A DNA stretch of 47,904 nucleotides, from IMG/VR virus record IMGVR_UViG_3300022745_000045, positions 1-47,904 of that record; one strand, given 5' to 3'. How positions within the stretch are numbered: position 1 is the stretch's first letter; the number at the start of each line of letters is the position of its first letter. The notes under the pieces are model-generated. The model worked only from the letters and a program-made list of their open reading frames with translations. It ran no database searches and was not told where the DNA came from. A program made the position numbers and the translations under genes. Shown here in pieces: positions 1 through 7,283 of this stretch. The stretch comes from a virus.

Positions 1-29
1 CGCGGCACGGCGACCGCGGGCGAGAGCGG
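1..29 (+). repeat. last copy of the 24-bp coding repeat, at the window start
   Basis: Positions 4-27 match the 24-bp unit repeated at 47708-47904, ending in the codons for Glu-Ser. Sharing this repeat at both ends is what suggests a circular or permuted molecule broken in the repeat. Confidence 0.85.
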
Positions 30-174
30 GCAGATCCTTCTGCGCTGGTACGACTACGCACGCAGCCGCTACCGAACCGTCATCGGCTACGTCGGCGAAG
101 ATGGCATCGAAGCTCGCGTCGCGTACAAGCTCGACGACGCACACAAGATCGTTCGCGCGAAGGAGGAAGCGTGA
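1..174 (+). CDS. C-terminal end of octapeptide-repeat protein (partial)
   Basis: This is the tail of a protein whose start lies at the other end of the window (GTG at 47324). Frame 1 opens with one GTATAGES repeat, then a non-repeat cap of about 47 residues (beginning QILLRWYDY, ending AKEEA) and a TGA at 172-174. The cap alternates hydrophobic and polar residues like a beta strand closing a repeat stack. The stop overlaps the GTG of the next gene by 4 bases. Joining the two window ends directly breaks the frame; overlapping them by the shared repeat restores it. The first codon (CGC, Arg) does not match any repeat variant seen at the other end, so some units are probably missing from the assembly. 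Confidence 0.8.
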   Translation, partial: RGTATAGESGQILLRWYDYARSRYRTVIGYVGEDGIEARVAYKLDDAHKIVRAKEEA

Positions 175-893
175 CCACCGGCGACCCTGAGTACGCCGCG
201 ACCCTCGCAGCATCGTACGAGCGCGACTTGCGCGCGGAGCGGCAGCGGGCGGACGCAGCCGAGGAGCGCATGCGCGTCATGCAGGCCGCGCTCGACCAGG
301 CGAGCGTCGTCGAGGCGCTGTACGAGCACGAACTGACTGCGGCGCGCTCTGAGCTTGCGGACGTCGCCGCGCGTGCTCTGATGCTGCCCTCGCCGGTTCG
401 CGATTCGCTGCAATTCGAAGCGGCGCGCCCGCGCCCGTCGCAACTCGCCACTGACGTCCGCGCGTTCATGGCGCTCGCGGGGCAGGCGATGCCGAGCGCG
501 CCGATGGTGCCGTCGCGCGAGGTCACGCTACTTCGCGTCCGTCTGCTCACGGAGGAGTTCGTCGAGCTTCTGGAGGCGGTCGGAATGCAGTCCGAAACGG
601 CATCGACGGTGCGCGCGTTCATCGAGCGGCAAGTCGAGGCCGACGCGTGCGGGTTCATGGGCAAGGTCGACCTCGTCGAGGTCGCCGACGCGCTCGCTGA
701 CCTCCGCTTCGTCGCGGTCGGCTTCGACGCGGCATGCGGCATCGACGGCGACGCCATCGATCGCGAGGTGGCTCGGTCGAACTTCACGAAGGCGCCGTTC
801 ACGATGCGGCCCGACGGGAAGGTCACAAAATCGGCATCGTATGAACCGCCACGCATCGCCGAGGTGCTGCGCGCGCAGGGGTGGCGACCGTGA
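171..893 (+). CDS. MazG/PRA-PH-like nucleotide pyrophosphohydrolase with N-terminal coiled coil
   Basis: The 240-residue product has a charged, coiled-coil-like N-terminal region (about residues 15-65) and a C-terminal all-alpha pyrophosphohydrolase domain from about residue 92. The domain shows EEFVELLEA (128-136) and an acidic helix with E170, D173 and D177, matching the E-x-x-E ... E-x-x-D metal site of the MazG/PRA-PH superfamily. It also has the 'SNFTK ... PDGKVTKS' end typical of phage members. Such enzymes cut NTPs or dNTPs to the monophosphate and pyrophosphate; in phages they may alter nucleotide pools or alarmones. The GTG start overlaps the preceding stop by 4 bases. The superfamily call is firm; the substrate is unknown. 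Confidence 0.75.
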   Translation: MTTGDPEYAATLAASYERDLRAERQRADAAEERMRVMQAALDQASVVEALYEHELTAARSELADVAARALMLPSPVRDSLQFEAARPRPSQLATDVRAFMALAGQAMPSAPMVPSREVTLLRVRLLTEEFVELLEAVGMQSETASTVRAFIERQVEADACGFMGKVDLVEVADALADLRFVAVGFDAACGIDGDAIDREVARSNFTKAPFTMRPDGKVTKSASYEPPRIAEVLRAQGWRP

Positions 894-1001
894 GCGACTT
901 CGACGAACTGCGCGCCGCGCTCGACGGGCCACGCCGTCGACGATGAGGAGCGCGCCGAGTGCATGTTGTGTGAATGCAAACAATTCGAGGTGACGCGATG
1001 A
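890..1001 (+). CDS. small Cys-rich protein, apparently frameshifted
   Basis: A GTG at 890 overlaps the MazG stop and opens a reading frame of only 18 codons, ending at 946. If the GGG at 926-928 were GG, the frame would continue through HAVDDEERAECMLCECK and stop at 999-1001. That stop overlaps the next ATG exactly as nearly all junctions here do. The C-x-x-C-x-C cluster in the recovered frame could bind a metal. I therefore read this as one 36-37-residue gene broken by a one-base insertion, either a real mutation or an assembly error. Function unknown. Confidence 0.5.
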
Positions 1002-1270
1002 ACGAACCGACCGGCGACGGAAACGATCCGATTCTCCTCGCGGGCACTTGCCCGCCGTACATTCAGCAGGGCATGCGGCTCATCGCGCCGCCGCCGGAAT
1101 CGGATGCGGTGTGGACCGTCGGGATGATTTACGAGGTCGACGCGTACGGCGAAGAGATGACCGTTGCGGACATCAAGAGTCGCGAGGAGTCGCCGATGAC
1201 GGTCGCGTGCTCCGTGCTCCGCACGTGGGCGCTCGCGCGTGACTTCGATCCGAACAAGGGGCACCGATGA
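998..1270 (+). CDS. hypothetical protein
   Basis: The product has 90 residues with no recognised domain. The ATG at 998 is preferred over the in-frame 974 because GAGGTGA lies directly upstream and because the recovered frame of the preceding small gene ends across it. The middle (PYIQQGMRLIAPP, then VWTVGMIYEVDAYGEEMTVADI) looks like a compact beta-rich fold. Its stop overlaps the next ATG (ATGA at 1267), so translation is probably coupled. Confidence 0.65.
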   Translation: MNEPTGDGNDPILLAGTCPPYIQQGMRLIAPPPESDAVWTVGMIYEVDAYGEEMTVADIKSREESPMTVACSVLRTWALARDFDPNKGHR

Positions 1271-2904
1271 CCAAGCGAACCACCGAGCAACAGGCAGACA
1301 TCGAGGCGCGCACGATCGGATGGCGCGTGCGCGACGTGGACGGGGACTACTGGCACTTGGTCGAATTCACATTCGATCCCGTGTGCGTCGGTATGAATCC
1401 GAAAAGCGCAACCTTGATGTCGCGCGGTGTCGCGAAGTACGTGCGAAGCTACCCGGGGAGCATCGAGTGCAAGATCGTCCGCGTCCTCCGCCCCGCCACA
1501 CCCAGCGCCGACGTCGCGCGGCTGACGGCGGAGCGGGATGCGGCGCGGGTCGAGTGCGATGCGCTCCGCGCGCGATGCACGTCGTGCGAGAGCCGTGTGA
1601 CCACCGAGCGCGCGTACGATGCGGCGTTGCGGGACCTTGCGAAGTTGACGGAGGAGCGCGACGAATGGCGCGCCAAGTGCGAGGCGGCGGAGAAGGCCCT
1701 CAAGGAGTTGAACGCCGACCACGCGCACGCGCTCGACAAGATCGAAGAATCCGACATCGACTGCAAGAAGGCCGAATCGGAATGCGAAGATCTTCGCGCC
1801 AAGTGGAAGGCGGCGGAGGCTCGCGCGATCCGCGCCGAGGCGCTGTTGAAGCGGGCGCCGGGCGTGGTCGAGGCGGCGCTGTCCATCGCAGATCAGGCGC
1901 TGCGCAGCTCGATCAACGGCCCGGACTGGCTCGCCAACATCGCATCGTACCGCGTCGCCCTCGCCGCCGAGCGCGCCTCGCAGGGCTGCACGACCGGCGG
2001 CGACGGGTCGGCTGGTGCGGCTAAGCATGTTCCGCCGTCGACTCCGGTCCGCACGCTCGGACCGTGGGTCGAGATTTCGGACGGCCTCTACATCCGACGC
2101 GGTGACGACGGCCGCGAGGTGTCCCGCGTCAGCCGCACGGGCCGCATGTGGCTCGGCGGTGTCGACGGAGGCTGGTCGTTTACGTCGGAGGACATGCGGC
2201 TCACCATGGAGCGGACGGACGGCACCGCGCGGAACCGCGGCTGGACGCTGGAGGGCGGCGACGGGTCGGCTGGCGTAGCCCGTCCGCCGAAGTACGCGAA
2301 CGCATGGCGGTGGTCGTCACACGCGCCGCAGGACCGATGGATCCGCGAGATGACCGGGCGCCGATGCGTCACGGCCTACGAGAGCGACGGACGATGGTTC
2401 TACGAAGTTGACTACGGCGCGTCGCTCGGGCCGTACGAGTCGGCGGACCGCGCGAAGGCTACCGCGGACGCGCACATTCAGGCCGACGGCTGGACGCTGG
2501 AGGGCGGCGCGTACGTCGAGCCCGACGACGTCCGCTCCGAGCTGGTCCACGTCGAGAAGGGCAAGCTGCCCGGCTCGGTGCCGGTCAAGATGTCGCAGCC
2601 GACCGCCGCGCCCGCGCAGCCGAGCGGGCCAAGCGACGAAGAGCTCGGACGGCTGTACTACGAGCGAAAGGGACTGCCGACGCCGTGGGAGCGCGCGTAC
2701 CTGCCGGTGCGCCAGAGCTACATCGCGACCGCGAGCGGCATCCGCGCCGTCGTCGAGGCGCTTGACGGGACGGTGAAGCCGAGCGGGCCGAGCGATGAGG
2801 CGCTCGCCGCGCTCGTCGCCCCGATTCCAACGGCCACGAACATCGGATTCGCTCGTGCGGTCCGCGCCGTCGTCGAGGCGCTTGCGGGGAAGGGGGAGAA
2901 GTGA
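1267..2904 (+). CDS. mosaic coiled-coil protein with internal duplications
   Basis: This 545-residue protein has no recognised enzyme domain. Residues 1-75 form a small globular start, residues 80-215 are a strongly heptad-like coiled coil rich in Glu, Arg and Ala, and the rest is a chain of short modules. Two modules repeat: GGDGSAG and GWTLEGG each occur twice, and SGPSDE with AVVEALDGTVKP-like text occurs at residues near 450 and near 500. The last motif also ends a neighbouring gene (3652-3915). This looks like repeated recombination among small accessory genes sharing end sequences. It overlaps the genes on both sides by 4 bases. Function unknown. Confidence 0.6.
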   Translation: MTKRTTEQQADIEARTIGWRVRDVDGDYWHLVEFTFDPVCVGMNPKSATLMSRGVAKYVRSYPGSIECKIVRVLRPATPSADVARLTAERDAARVECDALRARCTSCESRVTTERAYDAALRDLAKLTEERDEWRAKCEAAEKALKELNADHAHALDKIEESDIDCKKAESECEDLRAKWKAAEARAIRAEALLKRAPGVVEAALSIADQALRSSINGPDWLANIASYRVALAAERASQGCTTGGDGSAGAAKHVPPSTPVRTLGPWVEISDGLYIRRGDDGREVSRVSRTGRMWLGGVDGGWSFTSEDMRLTMERTDGTARNRGWTLEGGDGSAGVARPPKYANAWRWSSHAPQDRWIREMTGRRCVTAYESDGRWFYEVDYGASLGPYESADRAKATADAHIQADGWTLEGGAYVEPDDVRSELVHVEKGKLPGSVPVKMSQPTAAPAQPSGPSDEELGRLYYERKGLPTPWERAYLPVRQSYIATASGIRAVVEALDGTVKPSGPSDEALAALVAPIPTATNIGFARAVRAVVEALAGKGEK

Positions 2905-3437
2905 CCACTCCGATCGAAGTCGGCCAAGTCTGGGTGTCCACGGTCAAGACGGACCGAGGCCGTCGCGTCCGCATCGTCGACCCGCTCGTGCAAATCTACG
3001 GACTCGGCAAGGTCGCGCACCGCAACGTCGACACGGGTCGGCTCGGATACTCACAGCCGAGCGTGTTTCGCTCGACGTTCCGACTCGTCGAGCCGCCCAC
3101 GGACGGCGACAACGACGACAAGCGCGAGCCATTCGTCATCGCGGCGATGAAAGCGAAGGATGAACGCGACAAGCTCGCACATGACCTTGCCGACGCGCGT
3201 GCGGAAGTCGACGCGTGGCGCTCTGTCGCGATGGCAGAGCGCGAACGGTGCGCACAACGCCTGCTAGCGGCTCAGCGCGCTCACGAGTCGTACGCGCAAG
3301 CCGTCGCCGACGACAGCGACCGAGCCGACGGCGAAGCGCAGGACGACGAGGTCGACCTGGAAACCGACCGCGCGCAGACGTGCCTTGAATGCGCTGGGTT
3401 GTTGCGCGCCCTGCCTGCGCCGGAGGTGCCGCGATGA
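2901..3437 (+). CDS. hypothetical protein, small beta domain plus coiled coil
   Basis: The 178-residue product starts at GTG 2901 after a GGGGGAG ribosome site. Residues 1-65 (IEVGQVWVSTVKTDRGRRVRIV ... STFRLVE in outline) resemble a family of short phage proteins with a G-x-V-W ... G-R-x-x-R-V pattern and an SH3-like look. Residues 78-135 form a charged helix, and the end carries a C-x-x-C pair near residue 165. No catalytic motif is visible. The name rests on pattern only. Confidence 0.6.
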   Translation: MTTPIEVGQVWVSTVKTDRGRRVRIVDPLVQIYGLGKVAHRNVDTGRLGYSQPSVFRSTFRLVEPPTDGDNDDKREPFVIAAMKAKDERDKLAHDLADARAEVDAWRSVAMAERERCAQRLLAAQRAHESYAQAVADDSDRADGEAQDDEVDLETDRAQTCLECAGLLRALPAPEVPR

Positions 3438-3655
3438 TCCGCGACCGCCACCACGCGCGCATCGCGATGGCGATGGGCCGCGGCGACCTCGTGCATCCGC
3501 AGACGCGCGCGAGCATCGGGAGGCAGTCGAAGGCCGTGCGCGCGTGGTTGCTGTTCTGTGCGGGGGTGCCGATGCACTTGGTCGGGGAGGATGCGGTGCG
3601 GGAGGGGGTGCGAGAGGTGAAGAAGGCGATGAAGAGGAAGGCGAGGAAGCGATGA
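3434..3655 (+). CDS. small basic hypothetical protein
   Basis: The 73-residue product starts at the ATG overlapping the previous stop (ATGA). It is rich in Arg and Lys, ends in a strongly basic helix (KKAMKRKARKR), and has one hydrophobic patch (AWLLFCAGV). The basic end suggests nucleic-acid contact, but no known fold is recognisable. Confidence 0.5.
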   Translation: MIRDRHHARIAMAMGRGDLVHPQTRASIGRQSKAVRAWLLFCAGVPMHLVGEDAVREGVREVKKAMKRKARKR

Positions 3656-3915
3656 GCGAAATCAGTGGCCACGGGCGCGCGCTGGTCGACGCAGCGCTTG
3701 ACGAAGATGTGATGCGTGCGCCGCGAGCAACGCAGGCCGGCGCTGTGCAGTCGCTCCTCGCCTACGTGGCCGCGCTGGAGTCGGTCGCAGAGTCGGCGCG
3801 TTCGCTCGTCGCTTACCCAACGGAGGCGTGCCGGATCGGCGCCCACAAGTACGCATGCAACTACTGCGAGGCGACCCGCGCCCTCTCGGCGCTCGACGGG
3901 ACGGTGAAGCCGTGA
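3652..3915 (+). CDS. hypothetical protein with a Cys/His cluster
   Basis: The 87-residue product has a helical first half and a C-terminal cluster (ACRIGAHKYACNYCEA, residues about 60-75) with three Cys and one His that could bind zinc. It ends in ALDGTVKP, the same text found inside the large mosaic protein upstream, which suggests recombination between these genes. Both ends overlap neighbours by 4 bases. Confidence 0.5.
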   Translation: MSEISGHGRALVDAALDEDVMRAPRATQAGAVQSLLAYVAALESVAESARSLVAYPTEACRIGAHKYACNYCEATRALSALDGTVKP

Positions 3916-4276
3916 GCGCGCTCGACATCCCCGCCCTGCGCGCGCTGCTCGCGGAGCGGTTCGACCACAACGCCACAGGCGACGCGTATCGCGACCAAAT
4001 CGCGCGGCGTAGAACCATCATCGAGGTCATCTACGACGCCGCTCCGAGCCTCCTCGACACCATCGACCGCCTCACGGCGGAGCGTGATGAGGCGCGCGAC
4101 CGTCTCGCCTGCTCCGCCACATCGCCGAGCACCGCGCGCGCAAGGTGTCGAGCGACGCCGAGGCGAGGCTCGTGCGCGAGGAGGTGCGGAGCTACGCGGT
4201 GGACGTGGTGAATGAGATTTTCAAGGCGAATACGAGCCTCGGCGAGGGTTCTGGCGAATTGAAGGAGAGGCGATGA
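3912..4276 (+). pseudogene. helical hypothetical protein, frameshifted near 4108
   Basis: The GTG at 3912 opens a frame of 99 codons to 4211, but after RDRL (about 4106) the text becomes low-complexity Ser/Arg/Thr typical of an out-of-frame read. The neighbouring frame continues naturally from about 4109 (LLRHIAEHRARKVSS, then VVNEIFKANTS) to a TGA at 4274-4276 that overlaps the next ATG. Adding one C at the CC of 4108-4109 joins the two parts into one protein of about 121 residues. Either the gene is broken or the assembly lost a base. The product is helical and unrecognised. Confidence 0.6.
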
Positions 4277-4845
4277 GCGACGACACCCTACGAGCCGGCG
4301 GCCGCGCCCTCACTCCTGCGCAGAAGAGCGCCATCGTCGAACGCATCCTCGCGGCGTGGGCCGAAGTGCCGACGCTGCGGCTTGGGCAGCTCGTGCACAT
4401 CGCGACGGCCAAGTGGACCGATTACGGCCGCGACGCCGGATGGCGACAGGACATCTTCGACATCGAGGACGACGCGCTCGCGGCGGCCATTGAGGACGCC
4501 GCGCGCAAGACGCCGAAGGCGCCGGCCGTCGACGACGAACTGCCGCCGCTGTCGCCCGTCGAGCGAATCGCCGAGTCGTTCGCCGAGGCGCGCATCGCGT
4601 ACAACGAGGCGGTCAACGCGGTCTGCGTGAAGGCCGGCCAAGTCGCGCTTGCGGAGGCACTCCCCGTTCTGCGCGCCGAGGGGAAGGCGCGAAACGGAAG
4701 GGTCGCGGCGACGTACGAAGAGTGGGCGTTCGCGATCGAGGCGCACCTTGGGCTCGTCAGATTTCTGCGCACCGCGGACGCCGCGATGAACGCATCGGGC
4801 AACGCGTGTGTGTCGATGGAAGAGCGGCCGACGGTGCCGCGATGA
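4273..4845 (+). CDS. phage hypothetical protein with LRLGQL motif
   Basis: The 190-residue product has an N-terminal segment (TPAQKSAIVERILAAW, then VPTLRLGQLVHIA and DIFDIEDDALAAAIE) that I recognise as a widespread phage pattern in which a short helix, an LRLGQL strand and an acidic ED-D-x-L-x-x-A-I-E helix follow one another. No function is known for it. The remainder is helical with no motifs. The ATG overlaps the recovered stop of the preceding frameshifted gene, supporting the start. Confidence 0.6.
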   Translation: MSDDTLRAGGRALTPAQKSAIVERILAAWAEVPTLRLGQLVHIATAKWTDYGRDAGWRQDIFDIEDDALAAAIEDAARKTPKAPAVDDELPPLSPVERIAESFAEARIAYNEAVNAVCVKAGQVALAEALPVLRAEGKARNGRVAATYEEWAFAIEAHLGLVRFLRTADAAMNASGNACVSMEERPTVPR

Positions 4846-5041
4846 CCCCGCCGACCTGCGCACCCTCCGCGCGTTCCCGTGCGCGTTCCACGGCCTGCCG
4901 CCGCCGCGCGTGCTCCGCGCCATCGACGCCGGCCACGCCGAATGGGACGAAGCGCAGACGCTCTGCTACCCCGAGCGCGGCACGTCGTACCGGCTCACGC
5001 CGAAGGGTCGCGAGGCGATAATGCGCGCGAAAACCCAGTGA
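4842..5041 (+). pseudogene. small winged-helix-like protein, frameshifted at its start
   Basis: An ATG overlaps the preceding stop (ATGA, 4842), but its frame reads Arg/Ser/Thr-rich text. One extra C in the CCCC at 4846-4849 would put it in the frame reading PADLRTLRAFPCAFHGLPPP and ending SYRLTPKGREAIMRAKTQ at 5041. That ending resembles the wing and last helix of small winged-helix proteins. I therefore consider the real gene to start at 4842 with a one-base deletion. The alternative start, a GTG at 4808 in the good frame, lies inside the previous gene and has no ribosome site. Confidence 0.55.
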
Positions 5042-5164
5042 ATCCCCGCACGCAGCACAAATCGTCATCGGCCGTGTAGATTCCGGTTGCGCGATTCAAT
5101 GCGGGTGACATGTTCTCTCTTGTCAGCAGCGCACGGAGCGCGGCGACGAACCGGGAGAATGACC
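5042..5164 (+). other. intergenic region, possible weak promoter
   Basis: No coding region is evident here. TTGCGC (5087-5092) and CATGTT (5109-5114) are 16 bases apart and could be a weak sigma-70-type promoter for the genes that follow. The segment GGGTGACATGTTCT partly resembles the end of the stronger operator/promoter at 41578-41607. The evidence is weak. Confidence 0.25.
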
Positions 5165-5344
5165 ATGACCAACGCGATGATCTGGGCGAAGTTGAACGCA
5201 GCGAAGACGGCCGACGAGCGCAAGATTCGCGTCCGACAAATCAACGCGTTCTTCGAGTGGGCGCACGAGGTCAAGGTGCCATCGTCTCACCCCGCATGGG
5301 GGAAGGCCCACGACGCGCTCGAAGACGAGGCATACGGCTGGTGA
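5165..5344 (+). CDS. small hypothetical protein
   Basis: The 59-residue product starts at the second of two close ATGs. The ATG at 5165 sits 7-8 bases after GGGAG, whereas the one at 5159 is too close to it. The product (MTNAMIWAKLNAAKTADER and onward, ending EDEAYGW) is helical and charged with no recognised family. A 75-base gap with no visible feature follows. Confidence 0.5.
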   Translation: MTNAMIWAKLNAAKTADERKIRVRQINAFFEWAHEVKVPSSHPAWGKAHDALEDEAYGW

Positions 5345-5419
5345 GCCTCGCTTCCCCGCACCGCCCTTCGAATCTCGGATGGCGTGGCGGCGAAACGACG
5401 CCGGACCAAGGGAGAGACC

Positions 5420-5704
5420 ATGCCGACTATCGAAACAGTTTGCGCCGCCGACCGCTACGTCGGCACCCCGTACCAGTGCGACGCGATTCGGCAATTCGGC
5501 CGCGACTTCACCTGGTACATCGAGTCGCCGGACGGCCTCATCGAGGACACCTACTGCGCCGCGTCCGACGCGGTCGACGATCTCGAGCGCGAGGCGCGCG
5601 ACATCGACGGCGAGGCCGTCGCGTTCGCCGCGGACGCACGCGCCCGCCTCGTCTCCGCGCTGGTCGACAGCGCCGAGCGGCACAACGCGGCGGTGTCGCG
5701 GTGA
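5420..5704 (+). CDS. hypothetical protein
   Basis: The 94-residue product starts at the ATG after GGGAGAGACC. It reads as a small alpha/beta protein (TWYIESPDGLIEDTYCAASDAVDDLE) with an Asp/Ala-rich C-terminal helix. No family recognised. Its stop overlaps the GTG of the next gene by 4 bases. Confidence 0.55.
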   Translation: MPTIETVCAADRYVGTPYQCDAIRQFGRDFTWYIESPDGLIEDTYCAASDAVDDLEREARDIDGEAVAFAADARARLVSALVDSAERHNAAVSR

Positions 5705-5922
5705 GCGCGCGGGGTTACTCGTCGCGCGCCGACGCCGTCGCCGACATTGCGGAGCGGCTCGGGCTCGACTCGACGGATGTCGATCGAGAACTCGGCGCGC
5801 CGCGGTGCCGGTGGGAGGACATTTCGGGCGCGAGGCTCGACGACATGCTTCGCGAGGTGTGGAACGGCATCATTGTCGAGCCGTACCCGTTCGGCCCGGT
5901 CGACACCGACAAGGGGCCGTGA
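5701..5922 (+). CDS. small hypothetical protein
   Basis: The 73-residue product starts at a GTG overlapping the previous stop. Residues about 8-30 (SRADAVADIAERLGLDSTDV) look like a short helix-turn-helix-like pair, which is not enough to call DNA binding. It ends in YPFGPVDTDKGP. Coupled to genes on both sides. Confidence 0.5.
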   Translation: MSARGYSSRADAVADIAERLGLDSTDVDRELGAPRCRWEDISGARLDDMLREVWNGIIVEPYPFGPVDTDKGP

Positions 5923-6749
5923 CTCGCCCCCTAGTCCCCGTCGCCGAGCTTGTGCTCTACCTCGAGGGCAGGGCGAAGCCTGCGAGGTTCGCGCTCGACT
6001 CGGCAGCGCGCGCGAACATCATCGACAGCTGGCGCAACGGACGCCCCGTCTACGCGGCGCGCGTGACCGCCCCCGACGGCCGCGAGATCGCGCCCGCAGA
6101 CGTCCTCTGGCCCGACCGCCGCGGCGGCCGCCGACCGGGCGCGGGGCGCCCCAAGAGCGGCGCAGAGGCGCGGACTGACACGCGTCAAGTGCGCCTCTCC
6201 CCGACAGAGTCCGCGCGCTACGACGCCGCCGCAGAGCGGGCCGGCGTGGCGTTCGCGGATTGGGCGAGGAGCGCGATGGAAGCGGCGGCGAAGGGGGGGC
6301 GGATGATGGGCCTCGACATCTCAGTCCACGTCGAAGCCCGACGCGATGGCGCCTGGCAGTACCTCGGGAACGACTCCGACTCTCGCGATGCGCTCGGCAT
6401 CGTGCTCACTCGCCCGTATCCCGATGGGTCGCCGCAGTCGGTCTACCCGTTCACGGGCCACGACCGCGCGATGATGCACGCGATCGGGGACCTCGACGGG
6501 TGTCACATCACGCCGTTCGGTCACCGCGGAGTGCCTTCGGACGCATCATCGCGGACGCGCGACCAAGCGGCACGTTCGTACTCGTTCGCAGACAGTCACT
6601 CGTGGGCGACTGCCGCAGAGATGCTCGCGGTCGACTGGGAGTCGATCGGGCTCGGCGACAATGGCTTCGTGCCCGCACTTGCGGCGGTCTGCGCCCACCA
6701 CGGGCTAGACCCGGCCGACGTGCGCGCCGTCTACTGGTTCGACGCCTAG
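5919..6749 (+). CDS. two small phage proteins apparently fused by a frameshift
   Basis: The open frame encodes 276 residues in two unlike halves. Residues 1-127 carry a basic RRPGAGRPK stretch (AT-hook-like) followed by QVRLSPTESARYDAAAERAG, a pattern seen in ribbon-helix-helix-type proteins. The second half begins MMGLDISVHVEARRDG (ATG 6303 or 6306), which in other phages is the start of a separate small protein of unknown function. Between them is a run of seven G at 6293-6299. With six G the first protein would end in a TGA overlapping the second ATG, the standard junction here. I favour two genes joined by a one-base insertion, though a true fusion is possible. Confidence 0.6.
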   Translation: MTRPLVPVAELVLYLEGRAKPARFALDSAARANIIDSWRNGRPVYAARVTAPDGREIAPADVLWPDRRGGRRPGAGRPKSGAEARTDTRQVRLSPTESARYDAAAERAGVAFADWARSAMEAAAKGGRMMGLDISVHVEARRDGAWQYLGNDSDSRDALGIVLTRPYPDGSPQSVYPFTGHDRAMMHAIGDLDGCHITPFGHRGVPSDASSRTRDQAARSYSFADSHSWATAAEMLAVDWESIGLGDNGFVPALAAVCAHHGLDPADVRAVYWFDA

Positions 6750-6750
6750 C

Positions 6751-6945
6751 CTACGCCTCCGCCCGATCCACCACGACCCGCGCCATCGACCACAGCATCC
6801 GCACCTCGTCGGCGTCGGACATCGGCGCGTCGCGGCGCACCTCGCACGCGCACTCCGAGGCGGAGCAGATGCAGGCCATCACCCCGGCGTCGACCTCGAT
6901 TGCGGGCGAGTCTGGCGCGATGCGGCGGCGGCGACGGGCGGCCAT
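6751..6945 (-). CDS. small hypothetical protein at the end of the late operon
   Basis: The 64-residue product starts at an ATG overlapping the previous stop. It has an Arg-rich start and a Cys cluster (ACICSASECACE, residues about 22-34) with four Cys. It is the last gene of the leftward late operon and converges on the rightward block with a 1-base gap and no visible terminator. Function unknown. Confidence 0.45.
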   Translation of the reverse strand: MAARRRRRIAPDSPAIEVDAGVMACICSASECACEVRRDAPMSDADEVRMLWSMARVVVDRAEA

Positions 6946-7283
6946 CAGTGGCCCAGCACTGCGCGCGCGAGCGCCGCCGCGCCGCCACCGCCGGCAACCG
7001 CAGCGCCGAGCACGAGCCATCGCCATTTTTCCAGCTCGCGTACTCGGTCTTCGAGCTTCGCCACGTCGGCGGCGGCCATGCGAGTCGACTCGATCATCCG
7101 CAGTCGATTCTCGTGGTCGCGCACCGCCTCTGCCTGCGCCTCGCGGTGGATCCCGTGCTCTGCGACGAGGGGCGAGATGGCCTGAATTTTCGCGTCCATC
7201 GCGTCGATGCGAGCGAGCATCGCGGCGCCGAGCGATTGAATCGCGACGAGTACGGCACTGTGACTCCCTGATTCGTCGCTCAC
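6945..7283 (-). CDS. XhlA-like membrane protein (lysis-associated)
   Basis: The 112-residue product starts at a GTG overlapping the endolysin stop. It has a long amphipathic helix, an Asp/Glu/Arg-rich coiled coil (about residues 58-88, ending KLEDRVRELEKW), then one hydrophobic segment (WLVLGAAVAGGGGAAALAR) and a very short tail. Coiled coil followed by a C-terminal membrane helix is the layout of XhlA/hemolysin-like phage proteins that work with holins. Position next to the endolysin supports a lysis role. The name is by architecture only. Confidence 0.6.
   Translation of the reverse strand: MSDESGSHSAVLVAIQSLGAAMLARIDAMDAKIQAISPLVAEHGIHREAQAEAVRDHENRLRMIESTRMAAADVAKLEDRVRELEKWRWLVLGAAVAGGGGAAALARAVLGH

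Noticed and set aside
4808-5041. GTG 4808 as a normal start for the small winged-helix-like protein
   Set aside because: It lies inside the previous gene without a ribosome site; a one-base shift after ATG 4842 explains the data better.
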